From: Lachnospiraceae bacterium
Lineage (GTDB): Bacteria > Bacillota > Clostridia > Lachnospirales > Lachnospiraceae
Assembly: GCA_015057505.1 (NCBI GenBank)
Contig: SVEG01000005.1
Coordinates: forward strand, 1-64,000
Direction of reading: 5' to 3'
Length of the DNA: 64,000 bases
The translations under genes and the position numbers were made by a program. A model generated the notes under the pieces. It made no database searches, had not been told where the DNA came from, and worked only from the letters and a program-made list of their open reading frames with translations. Within the stretch, counting starts at the first letter, position 1. Each line of letters opens with the position of its first letter. This document shows positions 35,843 to 44,412 of this stretch, piece after piece.

Positions 35843-35881
35843 AAAAAACACTCCGGATTCCGAAATTGGCAATCCGGAGTG
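35843..35881 (-). terminator. Intrinsic terminator behind the three-domain lipoprotein
   Basis: CACTCCGGATT pairs with AATCCGGAGTG, and on the minus strand the stem is followed directly by TTTTTT. It separates the transporter half of the locus from the GH43 half, or attenuates between them. Confidence 0.9.
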
Positions 35882-35920
35882 TTGTGTTAATTAATTACAT
35901 AAATAATCTGTATTTACAAA

Positions 35921-38500
35921 TTATTCAATAACGATGCATGCACCATCTACACCGAGAGTGAAGTATAAAGGTCCGTTGATTGCAATATTCTTATATGACT
36001 GTGTATATACGTTGCCGTCTGTTCCGTTTATAGTTGCAACAACATCTGCTGTTGTTCCGTTATTTGTTACCTTAACATTTACGTCTGCACCGTCAATATT
36101 AGCAATAAAGTTATCCCAATTATAGTTGTTCTCCAATACCCAACCAAGTTCTGCAAGGTTAGCACCTGTATTAAGTGCTCCTAACCAACCATAGTTATCG
36201 CAACGAACTACACCGTACTCTTTATATTCAGGATTAACGTCTGCATGTACTGCAGGATCTGTTGCATGGCCCTGTGCTACATTCTGAAGAACTACAATAA
36301 AGTTATTCCAATTATTTGCTCTGTTTGAATAATTCTTAAAGTTAACTTCTTTTGTTGCACCTTCAGCTACTGCATAGATATCTGAGAACTCTTTCCACCA
36401 ACCTGTTGAGCAATCTGTTGCACCTACGATAGTAGGCTGAATTTCAAGGCAAGCACCATCTACACCAAGAGTGAAATACAAAGGTCCATCAATTGCTATA
36501 TTCTTGTATGACTGTGTATATACGTTACCATCTGTACCATTTATAGTTGCAACAACATCTGCTGTTGTTCCGTTGTTTGTTACCTTAACATTTACGTCTG
36601 CACCGTCAATATTAGCAATAAAGTTATCCCAGTTATAATTGTTCTCCAATACCCAACCAAGTTCTGCAAGGTTAGCACCTGTATTAAGTGCTCCTAACCA
36701 ACCATAGTTATCGCAACGAACTACACCGTACTCTTTATATTCAGGATTAACGTCTGCATGTACTGCCGGATCTGTTGCATGACCCTGTGCTACGTTCTGA
36801 AGAATAACAAGGAAGTTATTCCAATTATTTGCTCTGTTTGAATAGTTCTTAAAGTTAACTTCTTTCGTCTCTCCTACAGCTACTTCATAGATGTCTGAGA
36901 ATTCTTTCCACCAACCTGTTGAACAATCTGCTGCACCAACAAGCTTACCTTTTCCTTCAGGTGCAGGTAACACATCAATACAAGCACCATCTACACCAAG
37001 GCAGAAATACAAATCTCCGTCAACTGCAACATTCTTATAATTCATGAAATACTCATTCTGATCTACTGATGTAATATTCATACATACATCTGCTGTTGTT
37101 CCGTTATTTGTTACAGATACCTTAACTGTTGCACCCTGTAACTCTTTAAGGAAATTAGCCCAATCAAAGTTATTCTCTAATGTCCAGCCAAGTGTTGCTA
37201 AACCATCACCTGTATTAGTTGCACCTAACCATCCGTAGTTATCACAACGAAATACACCGTACTCTTTATACTCAGGGTTAACATCTGCATGAACAGCCGC
37301 ATCTGTTGCATGACCCTGTGCTACATTCTGAAGTACTACAATCCAGTTATTCCAGTTAGAAGCTTCAATTGAATGATAATTAATAAATGATCTTGTAACT
37401 GTCTCGCCAACTTCTACTTTGTAGATGTCAGAGAATTCCTTCCACCAACCTGTTGTAAAATCAGGAGCACCTACAAGTGTACCCTGCGCAACGATTTCAG
37501 GATTCTTCTCTTCTACTACTTCTTCAACTACAGGAGCAACAGGCTTAACTGTAGGATCACCGAGTGCATAAAGAGATGCAACCTGACCTGCTGTAAGAGC
37601 CTTGTCAAATACATATAAATCATCTACATATCCCTTAAATACTGTATCCCAGTAGTTAATACCGAACAATGACTCAAATTCTGAATCGCCGGGCTTCATG
37701 ATGTTGGGAGCAAGTGAAGCATCCCATGTATACTCAAAGTATGTATTATTATTGAAGTTATCTGCTGAATCGTATACCTTTACACCGTTGATGTAGTACT
37801 GAGCACCTACTGTTGTAGAACCAACAGGACCGTTCTGTACTTCACCTGAACAAACAACTGTTACATGAACCCATTCCTTCTTACCGTGGATTGAATCATC
37901 CCATGCACTCATCCAAGGCCAGCAATCTGTTCCGTCCTGAGCATCACTTGCTTCGTTACGGCTCCATACGAGAGGGAACATCTTTGCTCCTGAGAATTCT
38001 GTCTGAGTAATATTCATCCATGTTACATTGTTTCCAACATCTGCTGCCATACCCATATTGTAACCAATCTGAAGTGTAGCACCAAAGTTTGAAAGTCTGT
38101 CTGCGTTCATCCAGTAAGATACAGTATATGTATCTGTGTTAGTAGGCTTAAGATTTAAATCGAGACCATATTTACCTGTAAGGTAGATAGACTTACCTAC
38201 AACACCGTCTGCATAACCAAATGTTACATCAACCGGTGCAATACCGTATGTAGCACCTGTAAGAGCACCAAGATCTGATACCTGCTCTACTGCTGTATAG
38301 CCTTCATCTTCACCATCAAATGTGATGTGTGCAAATGCTTCCGGCAACTCTTCTTTGTCAACTACTACGGGAGCTGTTGTTGTGGGTGCCTCTGTTGTTG
38401 TAGGCGCCTCTGTTGTTGTCTCTTCTTTATCACCGCCACATGCAAACAAAGCTGCTGTCATGGCTGTGCAAAGAAGAACACTTAAAAGTTTCTTTTTCAT
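35921..38500 (-). CDS. Lipoprotein with LamG-like domain and three tandem repeat domains
   Basis: The 859-residue protein has a lipobox (AALFACGGDK) and a Thr/Pro linker (TTTEAPTTTEAPTTTAP). A concanavalin/LamG-like domain spans about 45-315 (DGEDEGYTAVEQ, VGKSIYLTGKYGLDL, GYVDDLYVFDKALT). Three copies of a domain of about 170 residues follow (about 342-512, 516-687, 688-859), each with STGWWKEFSDIY, NVAQGHAT and KEYGV. The last two are almost identical. LamG-like domains and repeated surface domains suggest a glycan-capturing lipoprotein; this is inferred. The gene follows the second solute-binding protein in the locus. Confidence 0.8.
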   Translation of the reverse strand: MKKKLLSVLLCTAMTAALFACGGDKEETTTEAPTTTEAPTTTAPVVVDKEELPEAFAHITFDGEDEGYTAVEQVSDLGALTGATYGIAPVDVTFGYADGVVGKSIYLTGKYGLDLNLKPTNTDTYTVSYWMNADRLSNFGATLQIGYNMGMAADVGNNVTWMNITQTEFSGAKMFPLVWSRNEASDAQDGTDCWPWMSAWDDSIHGKKEWVHVTVVCSGEVQNGPVGSTTVGAQYYINGVKVYDSADNFNNNTYFEYTWDASLAPNIMKPGDSEFESLFGINYWDTVFKGYVDDLYVFDKALTAGQVASLYALGDPTVKPVAPVVEEVVEEKNPEIVAQGTLVGAPDFTTGWWKEFSDIYKVEVGETVTRSFINYHSIEASNWNNWIVVLQNVAQGHATDAAVHADVNPEYKEYGVFRCDNYGWLGATNTGDGLATLGWTLENNFDWANFLKELQGATVKVSVTNNGTTADVCMNITSVDQNEYFMNYKNVAVDGDLYFCLGVDGACIDVLPAPEGKGKLVGAADCSTGWWKEFSDIYEVAVGETKEVNFKNYSNRANNWNNFLVILQNVAQGHATDPAVHADVNPEYKEYGVVRCDNYGWLGALNTGANLAELGWVLENNYNWDNFIANIDGADVNVKVTNNGTTADVVATINGTDGNVYTQSYKNIAIDGPLYFTLGVDGACLEIQPTIVGATDCSTGWWKEFSDIYAVAEGATKEVNFKNYSNRANNWNNFIVVLQNVAQGHATDPAVHADVNPEYKEYGVVRCDNYGWLGALNTGANLAELGWVLENNYNWDNFIANIDGADVNVKVTNNGTTADVVATINGTDGNVYTQSYKNIAINGPLYFTLGVDGACIVIE
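35924..36945. repeat. Tandem near-identical 0.5-kb coding repeat
   Basis: The second and third repeat domains of the lipoprotein (about 36433-36945 and 35924-36432) are nearly identical at both DNA and protein level, consistent with recent duplication and possible copy-number variation by recombination. Confidence 0.8.
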
Positions 38501-38539
38501 AATAACCCTCCATTTTATTTTTATATGGAACTTTCGTTC

Positions 38540-38573
38540 CTAAGGAGCCCGCAGCAAATGCAAGCCCCCTTAG
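38540..38573 (-). other. Intergenic hairpin behind the second solute-binding protein gene
   Basis: CTAAGG pairs with CCTTAG around a GC-rich loop with further partial pairing. No T-tract follows. It could stabilise the upstream transcript, as is common behind binding-protein genes. Confidence 0.4.
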
Positions 38574-38588
38574 TCACTTATTAAAATA

Positions 38589-40097
38589 TTACTGTGCAAA
38601 TGCATCTACAACTGCCTGATACTTAGCAAGTTCTTCTTCAGAAAGAATGTCATATCCGTCAGGTCCGAAGTAGTCAATCATAGCCTCTGCATGATAGTAG
38701 TTAGCCTGCTCTGTTGCTTCAACAACATAGTCAGCTGCCTTAGCTGTACCGTTATCTACAAGTGTATGAATACCAATCTTGTTAAAGTACTGGTCACAGA
38801 AGTTCCAGTAACCGGCGATGCTGTACCAACCGTAAGGAACCGGTCTTGTGATGCTGTCAAAGAATGCATCCCAGTAAGGCTTATGCTCTTCGTCCTGAGG
38901 GAATAATGCCTTGTAGCCAGCCCATACTTCTTCGTTAAGTGTCATAGGCATAGGCATCTGTGAGTTCTTTAAAGGAACACCTGCTGCATTTGTGATTGTA
39001 GGATCATTGTAAATCTCAAGTCTTGCTTTCCATCCGTCGATACCCCAACCCATGAATTTAAGGAGAAGGTATGCTTCATAAGGATATTCACATGATGTAG
39101 ATACACCACCCATGTACATGTTAGCAATAACGTTATGTTCTTTCTCATCTACTACGTTAGGAGTTACGTAAGGAACGATGTCCAAACCACGATCTTCCTG
39201 ATATGTTCCGTTACCCCAGATATTCTGGAATGTCCAGAAACCTTCTGAGAATACTGCAACGTGACCTGTTGCACCAAACCACTCTTCCCAGTCACCTGTC
39301 CAGTCTTCCATCTCCTGTGTCTCTGTTTCGGGAGCACAATATCCACCAAGCTTAAGGTCTGAGAACTGCTGCTCACCAACTGCCCAGTATGAAAGATCAA
39401 AGTCATTACCATCAAAACCGAACTCACCCTTGATTGCACGCTCTGCTCTTGAACAAGCTGCGATACCATATAATGAGTCAAGTCTGTTAAGTGCGCCGAG
39501 ACCGAAATACTTCATCTGGCCTGCACCGGGATCTACTGTTGCCTTCTTGATAAGGTCAATCATCTCGTCCCATGTCCAGTCTGTTCTGGGCATCTCAAGG
39601 TTAAGTGTCTTAACAACATTTCTGTCAATAAATACTGCACAAGGCCAGCAGATCATAGGAGCTGCATATCTCTTGTTTGTATCGAAGCAACCGATACCGT
39701 ACTCATTAACTGTTGCCATAAGGTTCTTTGTCTCAGGATCATTGTTCCAATACTCACTGATGTCAGCCCAGTACATATTCGCAAGAGCTGTATCTGAATC
39801 TGTTCCCTCGAATACATCCGGGAATGTTCCTGCCTGTGCTGCTGCTGAGAGGTCTGTTGCCATATCTTCAATAACACGGCACTCTACAGTGATATTAGGA
39901 TATTTCTCCATGAACTTCTCTGCAAGCATATTGATTGTTGTCTCATCTTCAATATGCCAGAAAGTAAGTGTGATTTCGTCGAGTGTAACACCGTTCTCGT
40001 CTACCTTACCGGTCTTGCCGCCCTTTTTGTCGCCGCAACCGAAAGCAACGAGACACATTGCTACAGCCAACACTAAAGCTAAAATTCTCTTTTTCAT
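38589..40097 (-). CDS. Extracellular sugar-binding lipoprotein (CUT1)
   Basis: The protein has about 502 residues with a lipobox (CLVAFGCGDKK) and a family 1 solute-binding fold (ITLTFWHIEDETTINMLAEKF; PDVFEGTDSDTALANMYWAD). It presents oligosaccharides to the permease pair encoded just upstream. The ATG at 40097 has AGGAGG upstream. The surrounding glycosidases suggest arabino-oligosaccharides as ligand. Confidence 0.9.
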   Translation of the reverse strand: MKKRILALVLAVAMCLVAFGCGDKKGGKTGKVDENGVTLDEITLTFWHIEDETTINMLAEKFMEKYPNITVECRVIEDMATDLSAAAQAGTFPDVFEGTDSDTALANMYWADISEYWNNDPETKNLMATVNEYGIGCFDTNKRYAAPMICWPCAVFIDRNVVKTLNLEMPRTDWTWDEMIDLIKKATVDPGAGQMKYFGLGALNRLDSLYGIAACSRAERAIKGEFGFDGNDFDLSYWAVGEQQFSDLKLGGYCAPETETQEMEDWTGDWEEWFGATGHVAVFSEGFWTFQNIWGNGTYQEDRGLDIVPYVTPNVVDEKEHNVIANMYMGGVSTSCEYPYEAYLLLKFMGWGIDGWKARLEIYNDPTITNAAGVPLKNSQMPMPMTLNEEVWAGYKALFPQDEEHKPYWDAFFDSITRPVPYGWYSIAGYWNFCDQYFNKIGIHTLVDNGTAKAADYVVEATEQANYYHAEAMIDYFGPDGYDILSEEELAKYQAVVDAFAQ

Positions 40098-40151
40098 TTT
40101 AGTTCCTCCTTTTTTTATCTCCAAACCGGCCCAGCCGGAATTAGGATCATA

Positions 40152-41159
40152 TTATTCGCCTGTAATACCTGCTCTATCGATACTTTCAACGAAGTATCTC
40201 TGTAATATAAAATACATAAGTAATAACGGTAAAATACTTATGGCAGTTGCTGCCATTCTAACCGATTCATTAAGATTGGTAGCCGTATCTCCCACCGGTT
40301 CCATCGTCTCAAATCCGTAATCAAAGTTCTTAATCTGAATTACAAGATTGGTCCATATACTCTTGGTTCCGAGACCCTGTACATAAAGTTCTGTAAGGTA
40401 TGATTCATTCCAATACCAAACAAATGAGAATAGGAAAACCGTAAGTATTGCCGGTCCCGCTGACGGTACCGCAATCTTTAAAAATGACTTCAGATATCCT
40501 GCGCCGTCAATCTTTGCTGCTTCAATAAGAACCTTCGGTACTTGCTTGAAAAACTGGTAGAAAATCAATATAAATATCGGTGCATTGAGACCGTTACCAA
40601 ATGCCGCCGGCAAAATAAACGACCACAACGTTCCTACAATCCTAAACTTACTGTACAACACGAATGTCGGTATCATCGTTACCTGTCTCGGAAGAATATA
40701 TGAAAAAATAAGAATTCCCATAAATATTGTCTTCCCTTTAAAGTTAAAGTTAGCAAAACCGTAACCGATGAACATACATATAATTACATTACAAATCGTA
40801 GGTAAAATCGCTATTGTAAAACCTTTAAAAAGCGATGTCCAAAAGTCCATGCTTCTTGCCGCAACAAAGTAATTCTGAATATGTAATGTATTGGGCAACC
40901 ACTTTATAGATGAATCAAGCAAGTCATCCCTGTTCATAAAACTGGTACTGAACATATAAAGAAGAGGGTAAAGGTAAATAAAACCGATACAAATCAAAAG
41001 TCCATATACAACGATCTGTTTTCCGAGACCGTCTCTTTCTTTTGTTCCGAATACAAAGCGATGTAATTTCTCTTTTGTAAAATACTTTTTAATAGTCTCC
41101 GTCACCGGAATACGTTTTGTATTTTCCGCGCCTGCTTTCACGCTCGTACTTTCTCGCAT
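40152..41159 (-). CDS. CUT1 sugar ABC permease (MalG-like)
   Basis: The 335-residue membrane protein has six predicted helices and the EAA cytoplasmic loop EAAKIDGAGYLKSFLKIAVP that contacts the ATPase. An N-terminal extension of about 45 residues precedes the first helix. The start overlaps the upstream permease gene by 71 bases; AGGAGG sits ten bases ahead of the ATG within that gene, and no later start is feasible. It pairs with the preceding permease. Confidence 0.92.
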   Translation of the reverse strand: MRESTSVKAGAENTKRIPVTETIKKYFTKEKLHRFVFGTKERDGLGKQIVVYGLLICIGFIYLYPLLYMFSTSFMNRDDLLDSSIKWLPNTLHIQNYFVAARSMDFWTSLFKGFTIAILPTICNVIICMFIGYGFANFNFKGKTIFMGILIFSYILPRQVTMIPTFVLYSKFRIVGTLWSFILPAAFGNGLNAPIFILIFYQFFKQVPKVLIEAAKIDGAGYLKSFLKIAVPSAGPAILTVFLFSFVWYWNESYLTELYVQGLGTKSIWTNLVIQIKNFDYGFETMEPVGDTATNLNESVRMAATAISILPLLLMYFILQRYFVESIDRAGITGE

Positions 41160-42135
41160 TGTATCTGCCCCTCCTTTCTACTCTCTTAAGCTGTCTTGCA
41201 TCTTTCTTCATCTGACGCTTTCTTCTCTTAACCTGTCTGTCGTAAATATCCTTCTTAGAACCTAAGAACATGAAGAACAACAATACAATGAGTATAACGA
41301 TAAACGCATACATCCATGCCATTGCCGCAGCATATCCGTGACCCTTTTCCTTGGTAACCGCGGACATCGCTGTCTTAATCATGGTAATAATAACGTTCTG
41401 CTCATTACTTGATAAGAATATTATCGTATAAACCGCATTAAGTAAAATCATCGGCTTAATTGTAGGAAGTGTAATCTTCCAAAAACACTCCCATGCGGAA
41501 CCACCGTCGATTTTAGCAGCTTCGTAAAGCGCCGGGTCGATTTTCTGTAATACCGAAAGGAAAATCAAAATCTGTACACCCGCATACCATAGAATCATAA
41601 TCATATTTTGGAATATTTCACCGATTGATTCCGCAACACTATACGGTAAAAAGGTGTCAAAAGCATTGATTATTGATTTAATATTCATTGTCGGTATGGT
41701 TGCCGCACCTTCTGAAACGAGCATGTTCATAACCGGACCGCTGACTATGATAACCGGCAAGAAAAATATAAGTCTGAAGAATCCCTTAAGCTTAATCTTA
41801 CCGTTAAGCATAATCGCTATCATAAGCGAGAATACAACTATAATAGGCACCTGGACTATTGTCTGCCACAAATATGTAACTATCTGCTGAGGAAATTCCG
41901 GATTTTCAAGCCATATCTGCGTAAAGTTACCAATTCCCACGTATTTAAAAACGCTCTCACCCTTGGCATTGATTCTTATGTTAAACCACATGTAATAAAA
42001 TGACTGAGCCAAAGGATATAACATGAAAAATACCGTTCCGATTAACCAGGGAAGTATAAACAGATAACCCGCTCTCGCTTCTCTTTTTTCAAGTTTTCCT
42101 ATCTTGATTTTCTTTGTTTTTGCTTTTTTACTCAT
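41089..42135 (-). CDS. CUT1 sugar ABC permease (MalF-like) with basic C-terminal tail
   Basis: The 348-residue permease has the EAA loop EAAKIDGGSAWECFWKITLP. After the last helix (FIVILIVLLFFMFLG) it carries a tail of about 55 residues rich in Arg and Lys (KRRKRQMKKDARQLKR, then RRGRYNARKYERESRRGK), unusual for the family. The tail end is encoded in the 71-base overlap with the next gene. The start codon directly follows the stop of the DUF5696-like gene, with AAGGTGG as ribosome binding site inside that gene. Confidence 0.9.
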   Translation of the reverse strand: MSKKAKTKKIKIGKLEKREARAGYLFILPWLIGTVFFMLYPLAQSFYYMWFNIRINAKGESVFKYVGIGNFTQIWLENPEFPQQIVTYLWQTIVQVPIIVVFSLMIAIMLNGKIKLKGFFRLIFFLPVIIVSGPVMNMLVSEGAATIPTMNIKSIINAFDTFLPYSVAESIGEIFQNMIMILWYAGVQILIFLSVLQKIDPALYEAAKIDGGSAWECFWKITLPTIKPMILLNAVYTIIFLSSNEQNVIITMIKTAMSAVTKEKGHGYAAAMAWMYAFIVILIVLLFFMFLGSKKDIYDRQVKRRKRQMKKDARQLKRVERRGRYNARKYERESRRGKYKTYSGDGDY

Positions 42136-44412
42136 TTATTCTACCACCTTATAGGACATTCCTGCAATAGTGTGTCCGTCCGCCGAAATCTCAGCTGAAC
42201 CATAGTTGATATAAATCTTCACACCATTGTCATAAGTTACGACCGTAAGTCCGTTTTCTCCTATTTCGTGTCCTATGATATATGCATTGCTGACTTTATC
42301 ATTAACAGCCTTAAGTTCACTTGCATACGATTTAATAGTATCCTCGTATACGCTGTACTGTGAACTGTAAATATCATTGGAATTAGTATAAATCATATCT
42401 GAAGAAGCTTCCTCAGTAATATAGAAAGAAGGATAACTTCCCGTTTCTATCATTTTCAGGAAAAACTCCTGTTTGTTAGCCTCAAAATTAACATACTCCG
42501 TATATACCGGAACTACTCCTTTAAGTACAATTGACAAGAATGGTATAAATTCGTCTTCATATATATAACTTGAAGTGTAAAGAGGCATATCAAGGAATGC
42601 ATCCATACTGTTCCAAAGGTAAACAAACGGCTGTTCCAGAACAAGATTGGTTTTTGCATTCGCACCACTCACAATAGCAGCATAATTATCTGCACAATCA
42701 TATCTGGAATATGTTTTTCCGTTATATGTATAAGAAAAAACATTATTTGATATTCCGCCCAAAGCCAGATTATACACACCATCCTTAGTATATTTTGATA
42801 CAAACTTACCAAGAAGCTCATCTGTACGCGCCGGCGTCAGGAACATGAATTTTTCATATACATCTTTAAAAGTATCTTCTGTATATTTTATTTTGTTAAT
42901 ACGTTTGATTGTATTAAAGGTTGCATTATTCTCATCAGGATTAATTCTTAAGGCATCATCATAAAGATAAATCTTAATGCCGTCTGCTTCTGCTGCCTTA
43001 ATAAGCGCTGTCAGATCTTTTGCCTCACCGATTTCATCCTCTGTCTTATAGTCATCTATCGGAAGGTTATACAATCCGCCTTTTTGCCAGCCTTTATATA
43101 CGCTGAAAATATCTGTGATTCCCTGGTTCTTGAGTTCAGCATATATGCTTTCGATATTCTCAACTGTTGTCATGGGAACTATCTTGGTTCCGATAACCCA
43201 TTTTTCACTCTCTGCACCGAGAAAATCTATTCTTGTGCGATATGTGTTGTCCTCGCAGGCAACTATATCTCCCTGTTCAAAAAGATAATCCCTGTACGCA
43301 TTAGCCATACCGCAGTAATTAGCTGTATCTCCGGACAAAAATACAAATCTGATCTGCAAATCCGAATGGCTTCTGTCCTCTTCCAAAACCTTAAATACTT
43401 CTGTTGAATCGCTGTTGCCTGCCGGCTGCGAATAAATTCTTCTTGAAGTAAACCATGTACAGATTCTGTTATATGCAATCTGTCCCGCACCATTGGGAAG
43501 TGCTTCGATTATGGCTCTCTCCTGACCTTCTTCGATAATGGCAAGATATGCAATCTCGCTGTCGGTATGTGCCATTCCGTAAATCGGTGCAAGAATCTTA
43601 TATGCATCATTGATTACTTCATATCTGTCCCAAAGAAGTGTGGCAGGCTTGGATTCATCAAAACCGACATCTTCTCCGTAAACCCAGCTTGAATATCCGC
43701 TGTTGAAACGACCGTCTTTATCATCCATATAGATAAGTGCACCATTGCCGTCCGGAATAAACATATAACCGTCTTCCGAATCCAAATATGTGCTTCCCAT
43801 ATACGGATAAATCGATATCGAACCGAAATAATATTTGTTGCCGTCCTCTCTTATTGACTCATCCGGAACACGTGCAACAATTCCATCCTCAAGAAGTTTA
43901 ACTTCAAGTGTTAAGCCAAGTTTATATTTCGTCCAATATATATCTGCTGAAAAACCATCATCTGTGTACGTAATCTTTCTATCGGTTTTGTCGTTGCACA
44001 AATCCGCCTGCATATCATTTCTGATACCGTAAATCATCTTAAGAACAACACCGGAGCGCATTGCACCTTTTATAAAGTCTCCGACTTTACCGTCGTCATA
44101 GCTCGGTGAAGATTCCATGTATTTGCCTGTATGCTTGTCATATACAATAATTGAAAGCACATCTTCATTTAAATACAATGCATAGTTGTTATTTTCTGTA
44201 ACAAGCTTATGATTGTTAAGTTCCTTAGAAGCGGGAGCAGTCGCTGCCTCGTCCCTTACTATTGCTTTTTTGTATGATGTAACATTTGAATTATTCTGAC
44301 TATCACCTGATGATGAGATTCCTGTCGCATCGCCACAACCAAGCACAGTCATTATAAGGAGGATGGATGCCAGCAAAATTGACATCGATTTTTTTATTCT
44401 GTCAGTTGCCAA
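42136..44412 (-). CDS. DUF5696-like lipoprotein
   Basis: This large lipoprotein (about 758 residues) has a signal ending in LIMTVLGCGDATG. I prefer a TTG start at 44412, which gives MATDRIKKSMSILL with GAGAGGCGG upstream and overlaps the previous stop by 11 bases; the frame extends to another TTG at 44448 without a site. The first third is beta-rich (YMESSPSYDDGK, YKLGLTLEVKLLEDGIVARV). A region that looks like a TIM barrel follows (TDIFSVYKGWQKGG, IKIYLYDDAL) and then a beta C-terminus. The layout recalls retaining glycosidases, but I cannot identify catalytic residues. It matches proteins annotated only as DUF5696, frequently encoded among sugar permeases. Confidence 0.72.
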   Translation of the reverse strand: MATDRIKKSMSILLASILLIMTVLGCGDATGISSSGDSQNNSNVTSYKKAIVRDEAATAPASKELNNHKLVTENNNYALYLNEDVLSIIVYDKHTGKYMESSPSYDDGKVGDFIKGAMRSGVVLKMIYGIRNDMQADLCNDKTDRKITYTDDGFSADIYWTKYKLGLTLEVKLLEDGIVARVPDESIREDGNKYYFGSISIYPYMGSTYLDSEDGYMFIPDGNGALIYMDDKDGRFNSGYSSWVYGEDVGFDESKPATLLWDRYEVINDAYKILAPIYGMAHTDSEIAYLAIIEEGQERAIIEALPNGAGQIAYNRICTWFTSRRIYSQPAGNSDSTEVFKVLEEDRSHSDLQIRFVFLSGDTANYCGMANAYRDYLFEQGDIVACEDNTYRTRIDFLGAESEKWVIGTKIVPMTTVENIESIYAELKNQGITDIFSVYKGWQKGGLYNLPIDDYKTEDEIGEAKDLTALIKAAEADGIKIYLYDDALRINPDENNATFNTIKRINKIKYTEDTFKDVYEKFMFLTPARTDELLGKFVSKYTKDGVYNLALGGISNNVFSYTYNGKTYSRYDCADNYAAIVSGANAKTNLVLEQPFVYLWNSMDAFLDMPLYTSSYIYEDEFIPFLSIVLKGVVPVYTEYVNFEANKQEFFLKMIETGSYPSFYITEEASSDMIYTNSNDIYSSQYSVYEDTIKSYASELKAVNDKVSNAYIIGHEIGENGLTVVTYDNGVKIYINYGSAEISADGHTIAGMSYKVVE

